This document shows positions 24,026 through 32,654 of a stretch of DNA of 42,075 nucleotides, piece after piece. The first letter of the stretch is position 1. Every line of letters starts with the position of its first letter. The notes beneath the pieces were generated by a model. The model was not told where the DNA came from, did not search any database, and was given only the letters and a program-made list of their open reading frames with translations. A program made the position numbers and the translations under genes. This DNA is from Candidatus Methylomirabilota bacterium. GTDB taxonomy: Bacteria; Methylomirabilota; Methylomirabilia; Methylomirabilales; JACPAU01. The DNA is taken from contig JAKEHP010000254.1 in NCBI GenBank assembly GCA_022614955.1, positions 1-42,075 of the forward strand, read 5' to 3'.

Positions 24026-25105
24026 CTACCGGCAGGCCTTGCCGACGACCCGGATGGCGTCGCTCCCGCTCATCCGATCGCCCGAGAAGGTGACGCCGCT
24101 GAGGGTGGCCTGGGTGTCGGCACACGTGAGGCCGGTGGCGGGGATCGAGAACTGGAGGAGGAGGTCGGGCCGGCCATCGTCGTTAGTATCTTCCAGGTGA
24201 TGCTTCGGCTTGCCCCTTGTCCCCGTGTGCTTCCGCCGGCCTTCCCGATCCTCCTCCTCATCGTCTTCGTCATCGTCTCCAGCGAGGGGCGGGGCCTGCC
24301 CTGGGCCGAAGCGCACGGTCGGGGTGTTCACCGTGGTGGCAGCGAAGGTCGGCGTGGACAGAATGGCCACGCGCACATGCCCCCCGGAGTCGAGGTTGAT
24401 GGTGTTGCGCCGATCATCCGGCTTGATGTCGAGGGGGACGGTGAGCTTTCTGAACTTCACGGTGACCGGGACGGTGGTGGATTTGTCCTTGTAGGTCACG
24501 GTGATCGTGGTCGTCCCGGGCTCCACGGCCTCGACCAGGCCCTCAGGAGTGACAGTGGCCACTTGGGGATTGCTCGAGACATATGTGATCTCCCGGGATT
24601 TCGAGATATCACGCGTCGTCCCGTCGGTGAAAGTACCCTCCACCTTGAGCCGCTGCTCGGTCACTCCTGCAATCAGAGCAACGCTGGCTGGCCGGCCAAC
24701 AGTCCTTGACCTCACCCGGATCATTTGAACCGGCGCCACGGTCTCCACATGAATCGTAATCGTTGATTTGACGGAGTCATCCTTGCCGAGGCCGATAAAG
24801 GCGGTGAGTGGCTGGGGCCCTAGGGGAGCGTCGGGAGGGATCTCGAGGGTGAAGACGAAGGGGGGAGCGGTCTTGAAGTCGCTGGCAAGCGGAGAGAGGA
24901 CGGCGACGCCCCGGAACCGGTCAGTCGGCGAGGCCTCGACCGTCACGGTCAGGGTCTCCCCGGGCTCCACGGCGGTCCCGTCGGCAGGGGAGAGTATGCG
25001 AAGAGTAATTGGGGATCCCGCCGCGGCCGAGACAATCGGGAAAGTCGAGAGGCTGAGGAGAAGAGCGGACACACCTCTCAGCCAATGGCGGGCCCTGGAC
25101 TTCAT
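24026..25105 (-). CDS. secreted bacterial Ig-like (BIG2) domain protein
   Basis: A 359-residue exported protein, ATG 25105 behind AGGAGGAAAGGG. Residues 1-30 are a signal peptide (LRGVSALLLSLSTFPIVSAAA). An Ig-like/cadherin-like sandwich (about 32-125: ITLRILSPADGTAVEPGETL in part) is followed by a BIG2 domain (about 130-215: VEGTFTDGTTRDIS, EITYVSSNPQVATVTPEGLV, VEPGTTTITVTY). The third part begins LDIKPDDRRNTINLDSGG, a domain seen in secreted repeat proteins, with an inserted acidic run DDDEDDEEED and DTNDDGRPDLLL, which looks calcium-binding. Cysteines near the end may form a disulfide. It follows the lipase fusion by about 60 bases on the same strand, so both may be one surface/secreted unit. 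Its function is unknown. Confidence 0.75.
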   Translation of the reverse strand: MKSRARHWLRGVSALLLSLSTFPIVSAAAGSPITLRILSPADGTAVEPGETLTVTVEASPTDRFRGVAVLSPLASDFKTAPPFVFTLEIPPDAPLGPQPLTAFIGLGKDDSVKSTITIHVETVAPVQMIRVRSRTVGRPASVALIAGVTEQRLKVEGTFTDGTTRDISKSREITYVSSNPQVATVTPEGLVEAVEPGTTTITVTYKDKSTTVPVTVKFRKLTVPLDIKPDDRRNTINLDSGGHVRVAILSTPTFAATTVNTPTVRFGPGQAPPLAGDDDEDDEEEDREGRRKHTGTRGKPKHHLEDTNDDGRPDLLLQFSIPATGLTCADTQATLSGVTFSGDRMSGSDAIRVVGKACR

Positions 25106-25168
25106 TCCCTTTCCTCCTCCCGAAGAGGTATCAGGCGGAGAACGATCTGCCCGCTAACTCTCGGTTGG

Positions 25169-27763
25169 CTACCGCAGCCCTGGGGGTCGCACAAAGAAGT
25201 CAAAGAGTTCTGACTCCAGCACGCCATTTAGCAGGAGGATGACTCGCTGGGCAATGGCTCCGGATTCCAGTTCGGCCTGGCCGATGAAAAGTTTCGGGAT
25301 CCGCGTGTGGATGACCGCATCGCTAAGGGGGAAAGGGCCAAACGTGCTTACGCTCAGGGCGCCGGGGGAAAAACTCCCCCGCTGGCTCGCCGCCTCGACC
25401 ACGAGATCGTGATCCAGCGTCCGGAAGATCTGATCCAGACCCCCCGGGGGAATCGCCCCCGCACACCCGATGCTGAGCGTCTGGAATTTCGGGCTGGTTT
25501 GGCTCGCTGCCTTCTGCTGCGGGCTCGCAATGCCCACAATCGTGTGCATCCTGATGGGGGAGAGATTCCGGTTCACGAGCTCGAGGTTTGGGCTCCGCGG
25601 AACCATATCGGCAACGGCGCCTTGATCCGTTCGCAACCCCGCAGCGTTGAGCGCATCGCTCAGGCAGGCGCTTCGGCGCACCCGGCGTGCAAGAGCAGAG
25701 CCAAAATGGGGCGTGCCGATGGTGACGAGCTTATGGGTGTCGCCCAGGCCGAAGTTATCATCGCGGAAGAACGCACTGCCAAGCAGGGGCAGCCCCCGAA
25801 CCAGCAGGCCCCCCATGCTGTGGGCGACTACATCGGCTTGGATGGCAGCAACCTGTTCTGTTGTCTTAAACTCTTGGATAAAGCTCTTAATTTGGTTTCC
25901 CACGACCGGCGTGTTGAAGCTCAGCCCTGCGGCATTGAAATCCTCGTAGTCTGCGAAATTTAATGAGAACGGAGCATTGGTTATTAGGGGTACGAAGTTG
26001 CTCCAACTTTTCTCCGAGCCCCACAGGCCATGCACGAGGACTACGGGAGGCCGGGCGATCGTGATCGGGATCGTGGCCTCCTGGGCCGCCTCGCCCGTCT
26101 GGGGGGTGAAGCGGCCGCGGAGGGAGACCTGCCGATCCCTCTCGTTGGCATCCCCGGATCCCGCCCGCGCAAAGCGGCTCGGAGCATGGTAGATGGCGAA
26201 GGCCATCGGGCCCCTGTCGGGGACCTGCACGGTGGGCACGAAGAGGCTATTGGACCCCACTGTGTCTCCTACCTGGGTCAGGAAGCCGGCCTCCTCCGCA
26301 GGAGCAAGCGGCGTGCCAGCGGCATCCACCAGGGCAAGTTCCACCGTGCCCGGCCCCGGGGGGATCACCCGGACCACCACCCGGGCCACCCCGTCGGCGG
26401 CCACCCCTCTGACCGTCTCGACTCGTTGCGCCAGCGCGGCCTTGGCTTCCTCCGCCGTCTGGGTGAGTTCTGCCAGCAGGTCCGGCACCGGATCGACGAT
26501 CTCCATCTCCAGACCACCTGGAGAGGCAAGGAAGATCCCGCGCTGGCCCGTGGATAATTGCGATTGGAATGCGATCTCGCGCTTATTATTGAGCCGACCA
26601 AAAACGAACTGAAAAGTCCCGCCCCTCGGCGCTGTATCGCCCCTCCGCACAACTTTGGATAACGCGCCTTCCGTGCTCAGGAGAAAGATTCCATTGCTTG
26701 ACCCAAAGGCGATATCTCCCTTGTCATTGATGTCAACCTGGATCGTAACAAAATTCCCAAAACCAAGAGCGCTCCAAAACGTCCCCCCTCCCGGGGCAGC
26801 ATCATCCTGATGCACGAGGCTCGTAAGGGTGCCATCGGGAGCTCGGCGGAAAATGGCCCAGGTGAAATCGCTCAGTTCAGCCACAAAGACAACTTGCCCT
26901 ACGTTATTCATATCCGCCGCTGCACCCCCAAATTGCCGGAATGTGGTGCCCTCTCGGGCTGGCCCCCCGGAGAGCGCAACGGGAATTCTTGAACTCCCAG
27001 TCTGGATGAATATGCCGCTGGGTGCGGGGGGTTGGGGCGCGGAGGTGATTCCAGTGCTGAACCAAACCAGGACATCTCCGAGATCACTGATAGCGGGGAT
27101 GGTGGCCGAATCGATTGTCCCTCCTCCGGGTGCGGAGGCGCCTCGCAGGGCAAGGAGGGTCGGGGTTCCACCCCGAATGAGGAAGTGCTCAATGCCCCTG
27201 TCAAGCGTGAAGAGCTGTAAGGCTATCGTGCCGGTGTTATTCATCGAAGTTACAACCACGTCGATGGTGCGTACGAAGCCCCCCGGACCAAAAATATCGG
27301 GGCACACCCCGAGACGGGTCAAGGTCCCACCCGAATAAAGGGCGGGGAGACCATGAAGAAGAGAAGGATGCGCTTCGGGAAAAACAATATCGCCGGAGTC
27401 GTTCATGAATGGAGGTCCTGGGGACGATGAGCTAATGCCTAGCAGTTCAAACGTAACGTCGCAGGACACACGAATCGGATCGCCTGGCTTGATAAGTCTT
27501 GTAATCCTTCCCTCCGCAACCAGATAAAGACCAAAACCGCCAAAGGGAATGAAGGGGTTCGTCCTGCCCGAGAAAGCGATCGCGCCGAGATTATTCGCCG
27601 CGAAAGTGAGAAGGTCGACGAATTCCCCTCCCTCTGGAGCGGTATCTCCAGTCAGGACGACAGGCTTGATCGTAAATTCGGCAGTCTCAGCGTGGTGCGA
27701 GGTGAGGAGGGGCAGGAGGAAGACGCTGAACATCAACAGATGAGGAGGGCGTTTCCGGGGCAT
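25169..27763 (-). CDS. secreted repeat protein fused to an alpha/beta lipase-like hydrolase
   Basis: An 864-residue protein. ATG 27763 is preferred because CAGGAGGGGATC lies just ahead and a signal peptide begins there (HLLMFSVFLLPLLTSHHAETA). Residues about 30-430 contain at least five repeats built on the pattern GDTAPEGGEF, GASAPGGGTI, DDAAPGGGTF and GDTAPRGGTF, each followed by a strand pair such as LNNKREIAFQSQL; this looks like a beta-propeller or choice-of-anchor-type array. A linker with helix and beta-sandwich follows (about 430-570). From 572 comes a PGAP1/lipase-like hydrolase: PPVVLVHGLWGSEKSW (oxyanion), VVAHSMGGLLVRG with nucleophile S649, candidate acid D784/D786 (LDHDLVVE), and H819 (DAVIHTRI). 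Base composition seems less G+C-rich than the neighbours, suggesting transfer. Confidence 0.72.
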   Translation of the reverse strand: MPRKRPPHLLMFSVFLLPLLTSHHAETAEFTIKPVVLTGDTAPEGGEFVDLLTFAANNLGAIAFSGRTNPFIPFGGFGLYLVAEGRITRLIKPGDPIRVSCDVTFELLGISSSSPGPPFMNDSGDIVFPEAHPSLLHGLPALYSGGTLTRLGVCPDIFGPGGFVRTIDVVVTSMNNTGTIALQLFTLDRGIEHFLIRGGTPTLLALRGASAPGGGTIDSATIPAISDLGDVLVWFSTGITSAPQPPAPSGIFIQTGSSRIPVALSGGPAREGTTFRQFGGAAADMNNVGQVVFVAELSDFTWAIFRRAPDGTLTSLVHQDDAAPGGGTFWSALGFGNFVTIQVDINDKGDIAFGSSNGIFLLSTEGALSKVVRRGDTAPRGGTFQFVFGRLNNKREIAFQSQLSTGQRGIFLASPGGLEMEIVDPVPDLLAELTQTAEEAKAALAQRVETVRGVAADGVARVVVRVIPPGPGTVELALVDAAGTPLAPAEEAGFLTQVGDTVGSNSLFVPTVQVPDRGPMAFAIYHAPSRFARAGSGDANERDRQVSLRGRFTPQTGEAAQEATIPITIARPPVVLVHGLWGSEKSWSNFVPLITNAPFSLNFADYEDFNAAGLSFNTPVVGNQIKSFIQEFKTTEQVAAIQADVVAHSMGGLLVRGLPLLGSAFFRDDNFGLGDTHKLVTIGTPHFGSALARRVRRSACLSDALNAAGLRTDQGAVADMVPRSPNLELVNRNLSPIRMHTIVGIASPQQKAASQTSPKFQTLSIGCAGAIPPGGLDQIFRTLDHDLVVEAASQRGSFSPGALSVSTFGPFPLSDAVIHTRIPKLFIGQAELESGAIAQRVILLLNGVLESELFDFFVRPPGLR

Positions 27764-28051
27764 GCGATCCCCTCCTGATGGCGCGAAGAGACGAGGTCGA
27801 GGAGGAAAACAATCCCAATCTGGCAAGGATCTTAAAATCATGGAAGGCCTACGAACTCTAATGGAAAGCGTGTTTGACCGCAAGCGAGATGTCTATCTCA
27901 CTAATGGTTGAGATCGGGCTGCGAGCGTTCGGGAAGACGCGCCGCCAAGCGGTAGAGGTAGCGCTCCTGGCTCGGTGGCCTCTTCCCCCAGCGCAGCGGA
28001 GTCTTCGCCCCTTGGTGGGGTTCCAGGAGGGCGGCCGCGCATGGGCAGGGG
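27764..28051 (-). promoter_or_regulatory. upstream region of the lipase fusion
   Basis: On the minus strand, TTGCGG (27883-27878), a 17-base spacer and TAGAGT (27860-27855) form a plausible promoter with an 85-base leader. GAGAT-GTCT-ATCTC (27886-27899) is a small palindrome immediately before it that could be an operator. The rest (27900-28051) shows no gene I can support. Confidence 0.4.
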
Positions 28052-29017
28052 CTAGTACCCGCGGGTGGGCCTGACCAGGCCCCTGAGGGGACGGCGGCTT
28101 CGCAGCCGCCGGAGGTTCTCCACGAGGACGGCCACCTCCCGCTCGGGGAAGGCAGCGCCGGCAATGTGCGGGGTGACGATCACCTTTGGATGCCGCCAGA
28201 AGGGATGGTCCGGTGGGATCGGCTCCTCGGCAAACACGTCCAGGACCGCCCCCGCGATCCAGCCCCGATCCAAGGCGTGAAGGAGGGCTGCCTCGTCCAC
28301 GACCGGACCCCGGCCGATGTTCATGAGCCAGGCGCTCCGCCGCATCGCCCGAAGCGCGCGCCGCCCGATGAGGCCGCGGGTCTCGGGGGTGAGGGGGAGC
28401 AGGACGACGAGGAAATCGAGGGACCTGAGGAAGACCTCCATTTCCTCCATCCTGAAGATCCGCTCTGCCCCGCTTGCCCGCCCTCCTGTCCGCCGCAGCC
28501 CCCAGACGCGCATCCCGAGGGCCCGGGCTTTCCGGCCGACGAGCCGGCCGATGGCGCCGTAGCCGGCGATCCCCAGCAGCCGCCCCTGGAGGTATTGGGG
28601 GACAAACGGCGACCAGCGGTGCGCCGCCTGCTGGGCCAGAACCCGCGGCACGCCCTGGCTCACTGCTAGGAGGTAGGCGAGGGTGTACTCCGCCATGCGA
28701 TCCTCGAACACCCCCACGGCACGGCAGAGGGGAACGCCGGCTGGCAGGGGGGACCGGAGGAAGCCGTCCACCCCGGCGGACATGGCCTGGATGAGCCGAA
28801 GGCGGCGGGCGGCGGCGAAGGCCTCCGCGGGGACCCTGTAGCCGAAGACCACCTCCGCCTCCGGCATCTTCCGGAGGACCTCCGCGGGCGACCGGCAGAA
28901 CAGGAAGCGGGCTCCGGGCAGGGCGCGTCGCAGGAACGGTGGATAGCGGTCTCCCTCGACGGGCGTATAGACGAGGATCCGGGGGTGGGCGGGCAGGGAT
29001 GGCAGGCGGGTGGGCAT
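28052..29017 (-). CDS. D-isomer-specific 2-hydroxyacid dehydrogenase
   Basis: A 321-residue NAD(P)H-dependent dehydrogenase. The Rossmann motif is GIAGYGAIGRLVGRKARALG (residues about 148-167, Gly-x-Gly-x-x-Gly). The substrate Arg lies in LMNIGRGPVVDE (about 235), the Glu of the catalytic relay is in VFAEEPIPPDHPFW, and the catalytic His is in VTPHIAG (about 285). The N-terminal substrate domain is intact, and RRTGG follows the second strand where NADP-preferring members have basic residues. Glyoxylate/hydroxypyruvate reductase is a likely activity, but the substrate is not determined. ATG 29017 overlaps the hydrolase stop (TGATG), so the two genes are coupled. Confidence 0.86.
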   Translation of the reverse strand: MPTRLPSLPAHPRILVYTPVEGDRYPPFLRRALPGARFLFCRSPAEVLRKMPEAEVVFGYRVPAEAFAAARRLRLIQAMSAGVDGFLRSPLPAGVPLCRAVGVFEDRMAEYTLAYLLAVSQGVPRVLAQQAAHRWSPFVPQYLQGRLLGIAGYGAIGRLVGRKARALGMRVWGLRRTGGRASGAERIFRMEEMEVFLRSLDFLVVLLPLTPETRGLIGRRALRAMRRSAWLMNIGRGPVVDEAALLHALDRGWIAGAVLDVFAEEPIPPDHPFWRHPKVIVTPHIAGAAFPEREVAVLVENLRRLRSRRPLRGLVRPTRGY

Positions 29018-29787
29018 CAGGCCACAGCCGCCCGGGCCGTGGCCTCCCGCACGAAGCGGGCCAGGGTCTCGAAGTAGGCCCGGCCCCCGACGACGTACGT
29101 GTCGTTGTGGCCGGCCCCCCGGATGACCTCGAGGGCCTTGGGCTCGCGGGCGGCGGCGAAGAGGCGCCGGGCCATCTCGAGCGGGATGATCTCGTCCCTC
29201 TCCCCGTGCAGGAAGAGGACCGGGCAGCGGACGCTCCCGATCTGCGCCAGGGAATCGTACGTCGGGGTGCCGGGGGAGGGCGGGGGGAGGAAGGGAAAGT
29301 AGAGGCGGATCACGTCGGCGCTGGACGTGAAGGCCGCCTCGAGGACTGCACCCGCGCACCGGTGGCGGGCAGCGATATGCACGGCGAGCGCCGTTCCCAG
29401 CGAGCGGCCGAACAGGATGAGCGGCAGACCGGATTCCGTCGCCCGGGCCGCAGCCGCCTGGAAGGCGGCCTCACCGTCCAGGAAGGTGCCGGCCTTGGAG
29501 ATCTCCCCCTCGCTCCGGCCGTACTCCCGGTAGTCGAAGAGAAAGACCGACACCGGCACCGCCTCGTGCAGGAGGGCGAGGTTCTCCAGGCGGTGGGAGA
29601 TGTTGCCCGCATTCCCGTGGAACCAGAGCCAGGTGGCGATAGCTCGGGGATGGGGGACCCACCAGGCGTGCAGCCGCACGCCATCGGTCGTCCGGAAGAA
29701 AACATCCTCGTAGGCGAGACCCGCGTCGGCCGGGGTCCCGATGAACGCCCGCTCGGGGAAGAAGACGGTGCCGCGTTCGGGAAGCAT
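29017..29787 (-). CDS. alpha/beta hydrolase (ABHD13/17-like)
   Basis: A 256-residue hydrolase without a clear signal peptide. The oxyanion region is LWFHGNAGNISHR (about residues 54-66); the nucleophile elbow is LFGRSLGTALA (Ser about 130); the acid is in FLHGERDEIIP (about 196); and the base is GAGHNDTY (His about 225). The pattern FHGNAGN with DYREYGRSEGE belongs to the ABHD13/17-like serine hydrolase group, several of which act as thioesterases or lipases. It lies between the dehydrogenase (one-base overlap) and the frameshifted glycerophosphodiesterase. Joint action on lipid breakdown products is an inference. Confidence 0.8.
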   Translation of the reverse strand: MLPERGTVFFPERAFIGTPADAGLAYEDVFFRTTDGVRLHAWWVPHPRAIATWLWFHGNAGNISHRLENLALLHEAVPVSVFLFDYREYGRSEGEISKAGTFLDGEAAFQAAAARATESGLPLILFGRSLGTALAVHIAARHRCAGAVLEAAFTSSADVIRLYFPFLPPPSPGTPTYDSLAQIGSVRCPVLFLHGERDEIIPLEMARRLFAAAREPKALEVIRGAGHNDTYVVGGRAYFETLARFVREATARAAVA

Positions 29788-29824
29788 GGTGTGCCGCCAT
29801 TCTCCGGGAGGGCCCCCGGGGGTG

Positions 29825-30807
29825 TCAAGGCGGCGGGGGGCGGAGGTGCGGGAACTCGCGGGTCAGGAGGGCGATCAGGACATCGGGGACATCGGTAATG
29901 ATCCCGTCCACGCCCATCTGGATGAGCGTCCGCATGCTGGCCTCGTCGTTTACCGTCCAAGGGATCACCCGGACACCCCCCGATGGGCCTGCTCCACCAG
30001 GTCCCGGTCCACGAACCGGAAGGTGGGGGACCAGGCCGCTGCCTGGGCCTCCTTGGCCAGCTGGTCCGGCCGAACGGGGTTGCCGGTGCTGGTGAGGACG
30101 ACGGTCTCAATGGCGGGACTGAGCTGGTGGACCCGGAGGGCGGAGCGGTGGTCGAAGGATTGGATGGTCACCCGGTCGGCCAGGCCGTTCTGCTCGATGA
30201 GCCGGACGATGGCCCGCTCGAAGGCCTGCCCGTCATCCCCGATGTGCTGCGGGTCGAACGGGACCCGCTTGGTCTCGGCGTTGAACCGGACGCGCCGCGC
30301 GTAGGGGGCGTCCGCGGTCCGGCCGAAGGCGGCCACCAGGTCGAAGATCTCCTGCAGGGTGGGCACGGTGTAGTCGGCCGCGGCGATCTCCCCTCGGAAG
30401 GCCGGGTCCTGCCTCGGGAACTCCTTCTGCTTGACGTCGCAGACGTACCCCCGCTTGAGCTCTTTCAGGCTGAGCCCGGCGATGGCCACGGGGAGGTCGG
30501 GCACATCTGCTGCCACCTTGCGGCACTTGCCCGCCGCGAGGGTCGGGTCGTGGATGACCACCACCTGCTGGTCCCGGGTGAAGTGGAGGTCCAGCTCCAG
30601 GGTGTTCACCCGGAGCTGGAGGGCCCGCTCGAAGGCGGGGAGGGTGTTCTCGGGGATCAGGCCCCGGGCTCCGCGGTGGCCCTGGACATCGAACGCGGGG
30701 ACGCGGCCGATCCAATTCGCCTTCTGGCCGGCAAGCTCCCGGGTCCCGGCCAGGAGGAGGAGGCTCAGGGGCAGGAGGAGCAGTACGGGGCTCCACCGGC
30801 AGCGCAT
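29825..30807 (-). pseudogene. glycerophosphodiester phosphodiesterase, frameshifted near the 3' end
   Basis: ATG 30807 (GGGAGATCATC ahead) begins an exported GDPD-type enzyme that would split glycerophosphodiesters into an alcohol and glycerol 3-phosphate. Residues 1-27 are a signal peptide. The catalytic elements are present: GHRGARGLIPENT (His/Arg/Glu), LELDLHFTRDQQVVVIHDP (Glu/Asp/His), and VTIQSFDHRSALRV. The first frame stops at 29965, just after DLVEQAHRG. The next frame then supplies the expected TIM-barrel end: [33 protein letters not shown], finishing at TGA 29825-29827. The break falls in a six-base G tract (29976-29981); one more G would restore [11 protein letters not shown]. It is either a recent mutation, a slippery phase-variable site, or an error. 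Confidence 0.7.
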
Positions 30808-30848
30808 GATGATCTCCCGGTGCTCAGGGGTCGCCTACCCTTACACGC

Positions 30849-32603
30849 TCACTTCGCCTTGAGGCGGCGGGCCAGGGCTTCGTACTCCTCGCGGATGCCG
30901 GCGGGGAGCCGGTCCCCGAATTTCTCGAAGAACTCGGCCTGGCTGCGGAGGTTTACGCGCCAGCCCTCGCGGTCCACCCTGAGCAGCTCCTTGAGGGCGT
31001 CGGCCGAAACGGTGAGCCCCTTGCGGTCGAGGGCGGATTTCGTGGGGACGTATCCGATGGGCGTTTTCTCCGCTTCACCGCCGCCCTTGCAGCGCTCGAT
31101 CACCCACTTGAGGATCCTGAGGTTCTCGCCGTACCCGGGCCAGAGGAACTTGCCCTTCTCGTCCCTGCGGAACCAGTTGACGCGGAAGATTTTGGGCGGC
31201 TTCGACGCTCGCTTTTCCATCGCGAGCCAGTGCCCCCAGTATTCGGCCATGTTGTAGCCGCAGAAGGGGAGCATGGCCATGGGGTCCCGGCGCACGACGC
31301 CCACGGCGCCGGTGGTCGCGGCGGTGGTCTCGGAGGAGAGGGTGGCCCCCAGGAAGGTGCCGTGCTGCCAACTGAAGGCCTGGTACACGAGTGGCACGAG
31401 GGTCTGGCGCCGCGCGCCGAAGAGGATGGCGCTGATCGGGACCCCCTTCGGGTTCTGCCACTCGGGCGAGATGGAGGGGCAGGCACTCGCGGGCGCGGTG
31501 AAGCGGCTGTTCGGGTGCGCCGCCGGCTCTCCGCTCGCCGGCGTCCATGGCCGCCCGCGCCAGTCGCGCGCGTGCGGCGGCGGGGGATCGTCGTGCCCCT
31601 CCCACCACACGGTGCCGTCGGGCCTGAGCGCAACGTTGGTGTAGAGGGTGTTCTTCCGGATGGTCGCCATGGCGTTGGGGTTGGTCTTCGAGCTGGTGCC
31701 CGGGACCACCCCGAAGAAGCCGGCCTCGGGATTGACGGCCCACAGTCGGCCATCGGGACCGACGCGCAGCCAGGCGATGTCGTCCCCCAGCGTGTGGACC
31801 CGCCAGCCCTTCAGGGAGGCCGGCGGAATCAGCATGGCGAGGTTGGTCTTGCCGCAGGCGCTTGGGAAGGCGCCGCAGATGTAGGTGATCTCGCCGTCAG
31901 GGCTCTCGACCCCGACGATCAGCATGTGCTCGGCGAGCCACCCCTCGCGTCGGCCCATGTGGCTGGCGATGCGAAGGGCCATGCACTTCTTGGACAGGAG
32001 CGCGTTGCCGCCGTAGCCCGACCCCACGCTCCAGATGGTGTTGTCCTCGGGGAAGTGGCAGATAAAGCGCCGGTCAACGTTCAGGTCGGCCTTGGCGTGC
32101 AGGCCGCGCGTGAAGCTGTCCGAACCGCCGAGCTGCTCGAGGGCCACCGTCCCCATGCGGGTCATCATCCGCATGTTGAGGACGACGTAGTCGCTGTCAG
32201 TGACCTGGATGCCGACCTTGCTGAAAGGAGAGCCGGGCGGTCCCATGAGGAAGGGGATGACGTACATCGTCCGGCCTTCCATGGAGCCGGCAAAAATTTT
32301 GGTGAGGCGGTCGTAGGCCTCCACCGGGGCCATCCAGTTGTTGGTGGGGCCGGCGTCGCCCTTCTCCCGGGAGCAGATGAAGGTGAGGTGCTCGGTGCGG
32401 GCGACGTCGTTCACGGCGCTCCGGTGGAGGTAGCAGCTCCGCAGTTCCCGCTGGTTCAAGGGGATGAGGTCCCCCACGCGAACGGCGGCCTCCAGGAGCC
32501 GCTCGCGCTCGGCCTCGGAACCGTCGCACCACACGACGTCCGCGGGGCGGCACGTTCTGGCGACGTCGCTCACCCAGCGGCGGGCAGATTCGTTTATCGC
32601 CAT
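30849..32603 (-). CDS. pckG: phosphoenolpyruvate carboxykinase (GTP)
   Basis: A 584-residue enzyme for oxaloacetate + GTP to PEP + CO2 (gluconeogenesis or, in reverse, anaplerosis). ATG 32603 has GGAG seven bases ahead. GTP-type hallmarks: the reactive Cys/P-loop FPSACGKTNLAM (C250, K252), the metal-binding HTLGDDIAW, RSCYLHRSAVNDVARTEHLTFIC in pieces for the N-lobe, NNWMAPVE, and FGARRQTLVPLVYQAF with the Mn/lid region. Length matches the family (about 590-620), so it is complete. It lies 51 bases behind the MoeA-PBP gene and 41 bases ahead of the phosphodiesterase on the same strand. A dedicated promoter is not obvious. Confidence 0.95.
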   Translation of the reverse strand: MAINESARRWVSDVARTCRPADVVWCDGSEAERERLLEAAVRVGDLIPLNQRELRSCYLHRSAVNDVARTEHLTFICSREKGDAGPTNNWMAPVEAYDRLTKIFAGSMEGRTMYVIPFLMGPPGSPFSKVGIQVTDSDYVVLNMRMMTRMGTVALEQLGGSDSFTRGLHAKADLNVDRRFICHFPEDNTIWSVGSGYGGNALLSKKCMALRIASHMGRREGWLAEHMLIVGVESPDGEITYICGAFPSACGKTNLAMLIPPASLKGWRVHTLGDDIAWLRVGPDGRLWAVNPEAGFFGVVPGTSSKTNPNAMATIRKNTLYTNVALRPDGTVWWEGHDDPPPPHARDWRGRPWTPASGEPAAHPNSRFTAPASACPSISPEWQNPKGVPISAILFGARRQTLVPLVYQAFSWQHGTFLGATLSSETTAATTGAVGVVRRDPMAMLPFCGYNMAEYWGHWLAMEKRASKPPKIFRVNWFRRDEKGKFLWPGYGENLRILKWVIERCKGGGEAEKTPIGYVPTKSALDRKGLTVSADALKELLRVDREGWRVNLRSQAEFFEKFGDRLPAGIREEYEALARRLKAK

Positions 32604-32654
32604 GGCTCACTCCGGGCGATGCGGCCGCCCCGACGGCGCGGACGCGGCCGGGCG

